This document shows, in pieces, positions 9,305 to 17,082 of a DNA stretch of 45,854 nucleotides. Numbering within the stretch: position 1 is the stretch's first letter; each line of letters begins with the position of its first letter. This DNA is from Hyphomicrobiaceae bacterium (GTDB lineage Bacteria > Pseudomonadota > Alphaproteobacteria > Rhizobiales > Hyphomicrobiaceae). The notes beneath the pieces are model-generated. The model was not told where the DNA came from and searched no databases. It was given only the letters and a program-made list of their open reading frames with translations. The position numbers and the translations under genes are program-made. The DNA is taken from positions 1 through 45,854 of the forward strand of contig JAGRKS010000150.1 in the NCBI GenBank assembly GCA_020442185.1, given 5' to 3'.

Positions 9305-10147
9305 ATGCCTGAACAGCAGGAAAACATCGGTTCCTCGATCGATTTGGCGTGGGCGATCCGGCGGCACGCGGTCAACATGACCCATCTCGGGAAAAGTTCG
9401 CACGTCGGTTCGATTCTTTCGATCGCGGACATTCTCGCTGTCCTTTACCGCGACGTTTTGGATGTCGATCCCAAAAACCCCCGATGGAGCGATCGCGACC
9501 GCTTCATTCTGAGCAAGGGGCATGCGGGTGCCGGTCTTTACGCGGCCCTGGCCGAATCGGGTTTCTTTCCGGTCGACAATCTCGCGCGGCATTATCAGAA
9601 CGGTTCGAATCTGTCGGGGCATGTTTCCCACAAGGGCATTCCTGGCGTCGAATTTTCCACGGGTTCGCTCGGTCACGGTCTGCCGGTCGCTTGCGGCATG
9701 GCACTTTCGGCCAAGCGCCGCGGGGCGCGTCATCGGATCGTTGTTCAGATGAGCGACGGCGAATGTGACGAGGGCTCCAATTGGGAGGCGTTTCTTTTCG
9801 CGGCCCATCACGGGCTCGACAACCTGCTTGCAATCATCGATTTCAACGGGCTGCAGAGCATCCGGACGACCACGGAGACGCTCAATCTCGAGCCGTTCGC
9901 GGAAAAGCTGCGCTGCTTCAACTGGTGCGTGCACGAGGTTGATGGTCACGATCACGGCGCGCTGCGGCAGGCCTTCGATCGATCCGCCGTCGAGAGCGGT
10001 AAGCCGACCGTCGTCGTGGCCCGTACGGTGAAGGGGTGCGGCGTCAGCTTCATGGAAAACAGCGTGCTCTGGCACTATCGTACCGCTCAGGGAGAAGAGT
10101 TCACCCAGGCGATGGACGAGTTGGAACGCAGGCGGCGGACCACATGA
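9305..10147 (+). CDS. Transketolase-like enzyme, N-terminal (thiamine diphosphate-binding) subunit
   Basis: A 280-residue protein. Start at ATG 9305 with GGGGG ten bases upstream; an in-frame GTG at 9272 is less likely. It matches the first half of transketolase: SKGHAGAGLYAAL near residue 70, SLGHGLP near 122, and the diphosphate- and metal-binding stretch SDGECDEGSNW near 149 ending in DFN near 180. The usual GDG is SDG here. Classic transketolases are single chains of about 660 residues; here the halves are separate genes joined by an ATGA overlap at 10144-10147. In two-gene form and in a glycan cluster the enzyme is more likely to move a two-carbon unit for an unusual sugar than to serve the pentose phosphate pathway. 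The substrate cannot be told from sequence. Confidence 0.9.
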   Translation: MPEQQENIGSSIDLAWAIRRHAVNMTHLGKSSHVGSILSIADILAVLYRDVLDVDPKNPRWSDRDRFILSKGHAGAGLYAALAESGFFPVDNLARHYQNGSNLSGHVSHKGIPGVEFSTGSLGHGLPVACGMALSAKRRGARHRIVVQMSDGECDEGSNWEAFLFAAHHGLDNLLAIIDFNGLQSIRTTTETLNLEPFAEKLRCFNWCVHEVDGHDHGALRQAFDRSAVESGKPTVVVARTVKGCGVSFMENSVLWHYRTAQGEEFTQAMDELERRRRTT

Positions 10148-11088
10148 GAGACAGTTTCATTCGTTCGTTGACGCAGCTGCTTGAAAGCCGCGACGATGTG
10201 ATCCTGCTGACGGCCGATCTCGGCTTCGGCATCTTCACCGACATATCCGAACGGTTTCCCGACCGCTTCGTCAATGTCGGCGTTGCCGAGCAGAACATGA
10301 TCGGCGTGGCGACCGGACTTGCGCTCGACGGTTGGACCGTCTTCGCTTATTCGATCGGCAATTTCTCCACCTTGCGTTGCCTCGAGCAGATCAGGAATGA
10401 TGCCGCCTACCACGAGGCGAACGTGAATGTCGTCGCCTCCGGTGGCGGTTTCACCTACGGCGCTCTTGGAATGTCGCATCACGCGACCGAGGATCTCTCG
10501 ATCATGCGGGCCTTGCCGGGCGTCGAGTTGGTCGCTCCGTGCGACGCCTTCGAGTCCGCGGCGGCGACGCTCGAGCTCGCGCGCCGGCCCGGCGTCGGCT
10601 ATCTCCGCATCGAGAAGAACGTGCCGTTCGACAGCTCCGCGACGGGTGGATCCTTCGAGATCGGCCGTGCACGCGTTCTGCGGCTCGGCGGGGACGTGAC
10701 CTTGATTGCGACGGGTGGCATCGTGGTCGAGGCGATCAGGGCGAGCGATGCCCTTGCCAGGGCCGGCATCTCGGCGGCCGTTGTCTCCATGCATACCTTG
10801 ACGCCGTTCGACGCCGAGGCTGTGCGGCGCGCTGCGCTCGAGACGCGGGCCATCGTCACGATCGAGGAAAATAACATCGTCGGCGGGCTTGGTGGCGCGG
10901 TGGCGGAGGTCCTTGCCGAGTTGGGAGCCGGCGTCAGGTTCGCACGCATCGGCATGCCCTCGATCTATTCGTCCATCGTCGGCGATCAGGACTATCTCCG
11001 GCAGCGATATTCTCTCGACAGCCCGGCGATCGAGCGCACGGTGCTCGGACTTCTCGATCAGCCCGTTCGACAAATGGCTTTCAGATGA
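10144..11088 (+). CDS. Transketolase-like enzyme, C-terminal (pyrimidine-binding) subunit
   Basis: A 314-residue protein. Start at ATG 10144 overlaps the preceding TGA (ATGA), so translation is coupled. VGVAEQNMIG at residues 45-54 carries Glu49, which corresponds to the conserved glutamate that activates the thiamine ring. SIGNF and GGGFTYGALGMSHHATED follow, as in transketolase/DXS central domains, then the transketolase C-terminal domain from about residue 190. It pairs with the N-terminal subunit to form the active heteromer, with the cofactor at the interface. Its last codon overlaps the next start (ATGA, 11085-11088), which puts the pair in one operon with the initiating sugar transferase. 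Confidence 0.9.
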   Translation: MRDSFIRSLTQLLESRDDVILLTADLGFGIFTDISERFPDRFVNVGVAEQNMIGVATGLALDGWTVFAYSIGNFSTLRCLEQIRNDAAYHEANVNVVASGGGFTYGALGMSHHATEDLSIMRALPGVELVAPCDAFESAAATLELARRPGVGYLRIEKNVPFDSSATGGSFEIGRARVLRLGGDVTLIATGGIVVEAIRASDALARAGISAAVVSMHTLTPFDAEAVRRAALETRAIVTIEENNIVGGLGGAVAEVLAELGAGVRFARIGMPSIYSSIVGDQDYLRQRYSLDSPAIERTVLGLLDQPVRQMAFR

Positions 11089-11831
11089 TCGGTTACCCAG
11101 GAAAACGGCTGCTGGACATTCTCGGAGCTTCGATCGGACTGCTGGTCTTCGGTCCGGTGATCGTCGTGTTCGCGATAGCGATCTGGCTGTACGACTTCCA
11201 CAGCCCCTTCTATTTCGGCCGTCGGATCGGCCGTGGCGGCCGTATCTTTCATATGGTGAAGCTGCGATCCATGGTCGTCAACGCCGACAAAGCCGGTGGC
11301 AGTACGACCAAGGCAACGGATAACCGCATCACTCCGATGGGGCGGCTTGTGCGGCGGTTCAAGCTCGACGAAGTCACGCAGCTCTGGAACGTCCTGGTCG
11401 GGGATATGAGCCTGATCGGTCCACGCCCGCAGGTGGAAAGCGACGTCAAGCACTACACGGCTGAAGAGCGTCAGCTTCTCGATGTGCGCCCCGGCATCAG
11501 CGATCTTTCCTCGATCGTCTTCTCCGACGAGGGCGACATTCTCGCCGGGAGCAGCAATCCCGACCTCGACTATTGTCGTTTGATTCGACCCTGGAAACTT
11601 CGCCTCGGCCTTCTCTATGTACGCAACGCGAGTCTCACGATCGATCTGACGCTGATTTATGCGACGGTGGTTGCCATCGTGGCCAAGTCGCGTGCCCTTG
11701 CCATTGTGCAGAACGTTCTACGGCGCATCGGGGCCGACCAGGACGTGGTGCAGGTGGCGGCGCGGCGAGCGCCGCTGCAACCGCAGCCGCTGCCCAACAG
11801 TCTGGCGGAGGCGTTGAGCGTTGCTCACTAG
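11085..11831 (+). CDS. Monotopic phosphoglycosyl transferase (initiating undecaprenyl-phosphate sugar-1-phosphate transferase)
   Basis: A 248-residue bacterial sugar transferase. Residues 9-34 form the re-entrant membrane helix. KLRSM at 59-63, the Asp95-Glu96 catalytic dyad within FKLDEVTQLWN, and MSLIGPRPQ just after are the family signatures. The enzyme moves a sugar-1-phosphate from a nucleotide sugar to undecaprenyl phosphate at the cytoplasmic face and starts repeat-unit assembly. Its length fits the small PglC/WcaJ-core type without the N-terminal CoA-binding-like domain. The C-terminal 40 residues (Arg/Gln/Pro-rich) are an uncommon extra tail. ATGA overlap with the transketolase subunit indicates co-translation. 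The sugar specificity is unknown. Confidence 0.9.
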   Translation: MIGYPGKRLLDILGASIGLLVFGPVIVVFAIAIWLYDFHSPFYFGRRIGRGGRIFHMVKLRSMVVNADKAGGSTTKATDNRITPMGRLVRRFKLDEVTQLWNVLVGDMSLIGPRPQVESDVKHYTAEERQLLDVRPGISDLSSIVFSDEGDILAGSSNPDLDYCRLIRPWKLRLGLLYVRNASLTIDLTLIYATVVAIVAKSRALAIVQNVLRRIGADQDVVQVAARRAPLQPQPLPNSLAEALSVAH

Positions 11832-11959
11832 CGTTCCGGTGCCGGCGATTTGTCGTCGCATAACCGTCACCGAGGCGTCGATTGAGTTCTGGTTCGACAA
11901 TTGCCACTCGGCCGCCGCTCCGGATGCGTGTGGCCAGTTCAGCACTCGAGGCCGGTAGG

Positions 11960-12556
11960 ATGACACCGAGGACTGAGATTGCGATGATTCTGCTGGCGGG
12001 CGCGGTTGCCGCCGTGTCGTCGTTCTTTCTCACGATCCACTTCAGCGGACGAGGCACGCAGACTGCAAGTTCCTCAGCCAAGTCCGCGGTTCGCGAGTAT
12101 GCACCCATCGCTGTTCGCATCATGAACGAATGCGTCGACAAGAACGGTGCATCGGCCTGCGCGCAATCGGCAGCACGGCTGATCGAGAGTGTCAGTAAGG
12201 CTGAAAGCGGCGAGATAGATCAGGTGGTGAAGTCCAAGGCCAACATCTACATCTTTCACCAGTCGGCAATCGCGTTCGTTGCGGAAGGCTGTTCTGGCGG
12301 GTTTCTCGACTCGGACCTGATTGTCGTGAACGTTTACCCGCAGGTCAGGACCGACCTCCCCAAGGAAAGCCTGAAGTCGGGTTTCGAAGTGCTTGGGTTC
12401 AAGCCCAGCGATCGCGGCGTGAAGGTCGGGAACGTCTGCGTTGCAAGCCAGAACCTTCCTTCGTACCCGCTCGCGCGCATTCTCGTTGGTCAATACAACC
12501 GGGCGGGCAACAAGCCTGGCTTTGTCTGGAAGGAAATGCTGGCGGTCGGCGGCTGA
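11960..12556 (+). CDS. Unknown membrane-anchored exported protein
   Basis: A 198-residue protein that I do not recognise. The ATG at 11960 is chosen because it puts a hydrophobic segment (about residues 7-27) at the N-terminus; a TTG at 11882 would add 26 polar residues. After the helix the chain would lie in the periplasm. It has a cysteine pair spaced ten residues apart (NECV and ACAQ near 55-67) and two further cysteines (EGCSGG near 113 and GNVCVA near 156), which could form disulfides. The second half is compact and rich in beta-type sequence. Sitting between the initiating transferase and a methyltransferase, it may serve glycan export or assembly, but nothing in the sequence shows this. 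Confidence 0.6.
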   Translation: MTPRTEIAMILLAGAVAAVSSFFLTIHFSGRGTQTASSSAKSAVREYAPIAVRIMNECVDKNGASACAQSAARLIESVSKAESGEIDQVVKSKANIYIFHQSAIAFVAEGCSGGFLDSDLIVVNVYPQVRTDLPKESLKSGFEVLGFKPSDRGVKVGNVCVASQNLPSYPLARILVGQYNRAGNKPGFVWKEMLAVGG

Positions 12557-12634
12557 AGTATATCCTGAGTAGCCTACTCGAAACGGCCGTCTGAGTGGCC
12601 ATCTAGCAACTGAAACCGGGTTGGATCACGTTAC

Positions 12635-13513
12635 ATGAAGTGGCAAACCAAAGCGGCTGCGATCGGTCTCATCGAGAGCCTGCCGATGAGCGATACTCTT
12701 TATTACAACCTGCAGCGACGGGTGACGAAATCGTTGCCGCGGAAGTTCTCGCAAAAGTATCTGGATTATCTGGACTGGCACATCAAGAACATTGAGACCC
12801 ATCTGGGTTCATGTGCCAACGCGAAGGTTTTCGAATTCGGTGCCGGCTGGGACCTGTTCTATAATGTCTGGCTGTACTGCCACGGGGTCGACAGTCAGAT
12901 ACTCGTCGACCTGAAGCCCAACGCAAAAATCGATCTGATCAACCATGAGATCTCGCGTTGCCAGGCGTTGACCGAGATTGACGTACCCCGTCGGCCGCAG
13001 CGGACGATAACGTCGCTGGCCGACCTTCGTTCGATCGGCGTGACGTATATCGCCCCGCGTGACGCGCGCGACACCAAACTTGATGATGGCAGCGTGAATG
13101 TCGTGCTCAGTACGAACACGATGGAGCACGTTCCTTTCGATCAACTCGAACCGATCCTGGTGGAAGCCCGTCGCATCCTGGCGCCGGGTGGCATCGTTTC
13201 CTCGCGCGTCGATTACGCCGATCACTACAGCTATGTGGATCGTTCCATCGGGCCGTACAACTACATGCGGTTTTCCGACGAGGAATGGAAACGCTTCAAT
13301 CCTTCCAATCACTTTCAGAACCGGCGTCGGCATTGCGAGTACGTGGCCTTGTTCAAGAAGGCCGGGTTCGAGATCGTCGCCGACGAGCGGCTTATCGAGT
13401 ATCCGGATGCGCGCGTGCCAGATGCGAGCGAACTCGCCGATCGTTTCAAGGGGTTTTCAAACGAGGATCTGAGGACGACCGGCGGTTTGTTCTGCGCACG
13501 CAAGTCGTCATAG
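12635..13513 (+). CDS. Class I SAM-dependent methyltransferase
   Basis: A 292-residue cytosolic protein starting at ATG 12635. VFEFGAGWDLFYN near residues 64-77 is motif I of the SAM-binding Rossmann fold, VDLKP follows at the end of strand 2, and NTMEHVPFDQL near 160 followed by ARRILAPGGI is the motif II/III region of Methyltransf_11/23 enzymes. The first 60 residues form a helical cap. Methyltransferases of this type in polysaccharide clusters usually O-methylate a sugar; the acceptor is not predictable. It stands 78 bases after the unknown anchored protein and 290 bases before the glycosyltransferase, so it is in the same block but not tightly coupled. Confidence 0.8.
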   Translation: MKWQTKAAAIGLIESLPMSDTLYYNLQRRVTKSLPRKFSQKYLDYLDWHIKNIETHLGSCANAKVFEFGAGWDLFYNVWLYCHGVDSQILVDLKPNAKIDLINHEISRCQALTEIDVPRRPQRTITSLADLRSIGVTYIAPRDARDTKLDDGSVNVVLSTNTMEHVPFDQLEPILVEARRILAPGGIVSSRVDYADHYSYVDRSIGPYNYMRFSDEEWKRFNPSNHFQNRRRHCEYVALFKKAGFEIVADERLIEYPDARVPDASELADRFKGFSNEDLRTTGGLFCARKSS

Positions 13514-13803
13514 CGTTGGTAATCGGCAAATGAGTTGTGCGCCAATCCATGTGGAGGGCATGGGCGCGTCGCGTTCCAAGTAGGTCGCGGCCATGGGGAA
13601 TTTCCGGTCACTTTGCCCGTCGCGGAAATGTCGCGCAGATCGCATTCGGCCACAATGTCTGTGGAGAGATCGTTTGGCGAAATGGTGTGCCCCTGACGCT
13701 ACTTGTCTGAACCGCATTATCGTGTATGTGACGCGAGCGAGTGGGAGCGGGTCCCATTCGCGCTGCGCGCAAAAATTGCGAAATCTTCTGGTGCGATTTC
13801 ACA

Positions 13804-14988
13804 ATGCCTGCGCCGTTCACGTTTGCGGGCTGCGGAATGACTGGCAACACAATGCAGGCAACGCACATCATGGATGCGGTGGACGCCATGCACACCGCGG
13901 ATGATGCTGACGCCTTCAACCCCGGGGACCATTCGGCGGCAGGGCCGGTCCCACGGCAGGTGCGGGCCTATTCCGGCGATCCGACGGCGACAGTCATAAT
14001 TCCATGTTTCAACGAAGAGCGCTTCATCGAGCGCTGCCTGATGTCGGTGCTCGCAACCGAGTATCCGCTCGACAAGCTCGAGATCCTCGTGATCGACGGG
14101 ATGAGCACGGATAATACGCGAGAGATACTGGCGCGCCTGGCGGCGTCGCATCCGCAGATCCGCGTCGTCGACAACCCGCGGCGCATCAAGCCGGTTGCAC
14201 TCAATCTCGGTATCGAGGAGGCAAAGGGCGAGATCGTCATCCGCCTCGACGCGCATGCGTCCTATCCCCCGAACTACATCTCGCGGCTGATCTGGTATCT
14301 CATCTGCTACGACGTCGACAACGTCGGCGGGGTGCGCCGGAATTTGCCGGCGTCCCAGTCGTTCACGGCGCGCACACTGGCGCGGCTGCTGACGCACTGG
14401 TTCGGGGTCGGCGATGCGAAGCATTACACCGGCGTGCCGCGGCCGTCGTACACCAACATCGTCTTCCTGTTCTGCGTGCGCCGCGCGCTGTTCGACGAGG
14501 TGGGCGGATTTCACGAGGCGCTGATCCGAGGGCAGGACCGCGAGTTCAATCTTCGCATGGCGTCGCTCGGCAAGCGGATGATGCTGGTGCCTGACGTCAC
14601 ATCCGACTACTACGCGCGTGACAGCCTCGCGAAATTCGCGGGATGGGCGATCGAGGGCGGCGCGACGCCGTTCCGCATCAATCGCTATGCTTCGGTGCAG
14701 ACCGTTTCATTCCGCAACCTCATTCCGCCGGCGTTCGTCGTTGCCCTGGCGGGCACCGCGCTTCTCGGCTTCGTCCAGCCGATTTTCTGGTGGCTGGCGG
14801 CCTTGATCCTCGCAGCCTACGCAAGCGTTGCCGTCTATTCCGCCGCACAGATTGCGCTGCGCGAAAAGGACGTCCGTTTTCTCTTCGCCATGCCGGTCGC
14901 TTTTTTCGCCTGGCACGTATTCTACGGATTGGGTGCGCTGAAGGCGATTGTCGAGCCAATGCTTGGCGCGCGGAGCAAGTCAGCATGA
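13804..14988 (+). CDS. Family 2 glycosyltransferase, ExoA-like
   Basis: About 394 residues; the start is uncertain (GTG 13741, ATG 13804, 13837, 13852, 13870 or 13888 are all in frame), and none has a strong ribosome binding site. The GT-A domain begins at TVIIPCFNEE, has IDGMSTDNT, the metal-binding DxD-type RLDAHA and the acceptor-site QDREFNLRM. Three hydrophobic helices follow at the C-terminus. This layout is that of ExoA from the succinoglycan pathway, a membrane-associated transferase adding sugar to a polyprenyl-linked chain at the cytosolic face. It is the only recognisable glycosyltransferase in the cluster. Its stop overlaps the next start (ATGA, 14985-14988), so it is translationally coupled to the aminotransferase. 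Confidence 0.85.
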   Translation: MPAPFTFAGCGMTGNTMQATHIMDAVDAMHTADDADAFNPGDHSAAGPVPRQVRAYSGDPTATVIIPCFNEERFIERCLMSVLATEYPLDKLEILVIDGMSTDNTREILARLAASHPQIRVVDNPRRIKPVALNLGIEEAKGEIVIRLDAHASYPPNYISRLIWYLICYDVDNVGGVRRNLPASQSFTARTLARLLTHWFGVGDAKHYTGVPRPSYTNIVFLFCVRRALFDEVGGFHEALIRGQDREFNLRMASLGKRMMLVPDVTSDYYARDSLAKFAGWAIEGGATPFRINRYASVQTVSFRNLIPPAFVVALAGTALLGFVQPIFWWLAALILAAYASVAVYSAAQIALREKDVRFLFAMPVAFFAWHVFYGLGALKAIVEPMLGARSKSA

Positions 14989-16103
14989 TCGATCAGTTCG
15001 CTTTCGACTTCACGTTCTTCCGAGGTCGCGTGGCGCTTGCCAGCGTGCTGAAGGCGATGGGAATCGGACGAGGCGACGAGGTTGCGCTGCAGGCCTATAC
15101 GTGTGTCGCCGTTCCAGAAGGCGTCATGGCGTCGGGAGCGCGTCCTATTTATGTGGACGTCGAAGCTGGCGGTGTCACGATGTCGCCCGCATCCCTCGAA
15201 GAGCGGATCACAGAGCGCACGCGTGCCATCGTCGTGCAGCACACGTTTGGCTATCCCGCGAACATGACCGAGATCATGCGCATTGCGCAGAATCACGGCC
15301 TGCCTGTCATCGAGGATTGCGCGCACACGTATTGGTCGGAGCACGACGGCAGAAGAGTGGGCACATTCGGCGCGGCTGCATACTATTCGCTCGAGTGGGC
15401 CAAGCCGCTGGTGCTCGGTGTCGGTGGTGGCCTCGTGGTCAACGACCCATCGCTCAACCCGGCGATTTCCGCGATCCATGCAAGCCTGTCGCAGCCTTCG
15501 GCGGCTCGTGATGCGCGTCTACGACTGCAGTACATCGCCTTCACCTCGCTTTACGGACCGACACGGTTCTGGGCAATCAAGAAGACGTATGCGGCACTCT
15601 CTTCCGCCGGTGTCGCGGAAAAGAGCTTCAACGACATGGAGCGGGAGCCGGCGAGTGATTTCGGGCTGACACTTGCGCCATCCGTGGAAGCGCGCCTGCG
15701 CCGCAAGCTGCCGGGGTTCCGGGCCGATTGGGGCCGCAACAAAAGTATCGTCGATGCCTATCTGCGAGGGCTGGCCGGCTGCTCGGGCGTCCAACAGATC
15801 GCTGCACCGGATGTGGACAGGATCATGTTCGCGCGCCTGCCGTTATGGGCTGCCGACAAGCCGAGAATGCTGAGTGTTGCGCAGGACATCGGTTTCGAGC
15901 TTTCGGATTGGTTCGAGTCCGCGGTCGATCCGCTGCAAGGGGCTGGATTCGCAAGCGTCGGCTATGTGCCGGGTTCCTGCCCGAACGCCGAGACATCGGC
16001 CGAACACATCGTGTCGCTTCCCTGCAACGACAAGGTATCACCCGCCATGGCCGAGCGCGCGGGCCGCCAATTTGCTTCGATGCTGTCGGCGGAGGCGGCG
16101 TGA
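14985..16103 (+). CDS. DegT/DnrJ/EryC1 family PLP-dependent aminotransferase (first copy)
   Basis: A 372-residue protein of the sugar-aminotransferase fold. Glu110-Asp111 in VIEDCAHTY is the PLP-binding acidic site, and Lys140 in SLEWAKPL is the probable Schiff-base lysine, followed by the Gly-rich LGVGGGLVVND. The usual spacing to the lysine is kept, but the lysine context (EWAK in place of the common xPxK) is atypical, so the exact substrate class is unsure. Such enzymes aminate a keto group on a nucleotide sugar. It is coupled to the glycosyltransferase upstream (ATGA) and to an acetyltransferase downstream (GTGA). This suggests an amino sugar that is then N-acylated. Confidence 0.8.
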   Translation: MIDQFAFDFTFFRGRVALASVLKAMGIGRGDEVALQAYTCVAVPEGVMASGARPIYVDVEAGGVTMSPASLEERITERTRAIVVQHTFGYPANMTEIMRIAQNHGLPVIEDCAHTYWSEHDGRRVGTFGAAAYYSLEWAKPLVLGVGGGLVVNDPSLNPAISAIHASLSQPSAARDARLRLQYIAFTSLYGPTRFWAIKKTYAALSSAGVAEKSFNDMEREPASDFGLTLAPSVEARLRRKLPGFRADWGRNKSIVDAYLRGLAGCSGVQQIAAPDVDRIMFARLPLWAADKPRMLSVAQDIGFELSDWFESAVDPLQGAGFASVGYVPGSCPNAETSAEHIVSLPCNDKVSPAMAERAGRQFASMLSAEAA

Positions 16104-16729
16104 GCGAGGACCCAGCCGAGCACTGTCGAATCGTGCGATTATCCGGCGATGCGGGCGCTCGCGTGTTCGAACAGTGTGCGGCGCTCCACATGGCTGCGAT
16201 CACCGATGGCTTCATGACGCGTCTCGGGACGGGTTTCTTGACGGAGTTCTACCGTTCGCTGGCAAGCCTGCCCGATTCCTTCGTTCTCGTTTCCATGGAC
16301 AACGGCGCTATCGACGGCTTGATCGCGGGATCGACCAATAGCCGGTCCCTGATGCGCAGAGCGGTGCTGCGGCGATCCTGGCGGTTCGCGCCGCATCTTT
16401 TGCGGTTCATGGTACGGCGTGAGTTCTTGAAGAAGATCACCGAGACCATTGCATACCCGTCGAAGTCCGGTTTCGACGATCTGCCCGATGCGGAGATCTT
16501 GAATTTCGCTGTCAGCAGCGGTAAGCGCGGCAAGGGGCTTGGCCGGCAACTGTTTGCGGCCCTGGTCGATGAATTCAAGGCGCGGGGCACACGACGCATT
16601 AGGATCGTGACGGGTGCGCTGCAGGACGAGGCCAACGCGTTCTATCACCGCGTCGGTGCCGGACGGGTCGGTGACGTCAGCGTGCACGCAAACAGCAAAT
16701 CACTTGTTTACATCTACGAGATCCAGTGA
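16100..16729 (+). CDS. GNAT family N-acyltransferase
   Basis: A 209-residue protein with GTG start at 16100 overlapping the aminotransferase stop (GTGA). GKRGKGLGRQLF near residues 141-152 is motif A (R/Q-x-x-G-x-G/A) that binds the acyl-CoA pyrophosphate, and ANAFYHRVGAGRVGD near 177 is the motif B region. The N-terminal third (HMAAITDGFMTRLGTGFL) resembles GNATs found next to amino-sugar enzymes. The likely role is N-acylation of the amino group made by the coupled aminotransferase, using acetyl-CoA or another acyl-CoA. A role in protein acetylation cannot be excluded. A long structured spacer follows, so this may end a transcription unit. Confidence 0.75.
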   Translation: MSEDPAEHCRIVRLSGDAGARVFEQCAALHMAAITDGFMTRLGTGFLTEFYRSLASLPDSFVLVSMDNGAIDGLIAGSTNSRSLMRRAVLRRSWRFAPHLLRFMVRREFLKKITETIAYPSKSGFDDLPDAEILNFAVSSGKRGKGLGRQLFAALVDEFKARGTRRIRIVTGALQDEANAFYHRVGAGRVGDVSVHANSKSLVYIYEIQ

Positions 16730-16742
16730 TGGCAAACGCCTG

Positions 16743-16911
16743 CTAGTGTTGCGTCACTAACGCTTGGTCCCCGCTTGCTGCAAGCTGGCCTGCCAAGCGT
16801 TTGTGACAAGAGCAACACTAGAATCATAGAGTGGCTAGTGTTCCCTATGTCTCCGACACTTGGTCGATCGGGTGCTGCAAGTGGAGCCAAGTGTCGGAGA
16901 CGGAACACGAG
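16743..16911 (+). repeat. Two-hairpin unit, first copy (hairpins H1 and H2)
   Basis: H1 has outer arms CTAGTGTTGC (16743-16752) and GCAACACTAG (16812-16821), and 15-bp inner arms GTCACTAACGCTTGG (16753-16767) and CCAAGCGTTTGTGAC (16793-16807) with one mismatch and a 25-base loop. A linker AGAATCATAGAGTGG (16820-16834) leads into H2: outer arms CTAGTGTTCC (16835-16844) and GGAACACGAG (16902-16911), and perfect 15-bp inner arms GTCTCCGACACTTGG (16849-16863) and CCAAGTGTCGGAGAC (16887-16901) with a 23-base loop. There is no gene here and no T-tract. Confidence 0.85.
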
Positions 16912-17076
16912 TGTCGGGCACCCGACGTTTGGTCCCTGCGTTGGGCCGGCCTCGCAACCAAACGTCAGGTGCAAAAGCCATGCGAGAATAATGAAGTTGC
17001 CAGTGTTCCTACTGGTTCTGACAGACGTTCGGAACCTAGCAGCGGTGGGCAAGCAAATGTCGGAACCGGAGCACTA
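16911..17076 (+). repeat. Two-hairpin unit, second copy (hairpins H3 and H4)
   Basis: H3 has 15-bp arms GCACCCGACGTTTGG (16918-16932) and CCAAACGTCAGGTGC (16958-16972) with one mismatch and a 25-base loop, exactly the size in H1. The linker AGAATAATGAAGTTG (16985-16999) lies exactly 165 bases after the one in the first copy. H4 is looser: CAGTGTTCC (17001-17009), GGTTCTGACA (17014-17023) pairing with TGTCGGAACC (17058-17067), and a closing GCACTAG (17071-17077). The block ends only a few bases before the next gene's start, so it is also that gene's leader. Confidence 0.8.
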
Positions 17077-17082
17077 GAGAGG

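Noticed and set aside
16743..17077. CRISPR array
   Set aside because: The repeats are imperfect inverted repeats with a 165-bp period, not short direct repeats with uniform spacers, and no cas gene is present.
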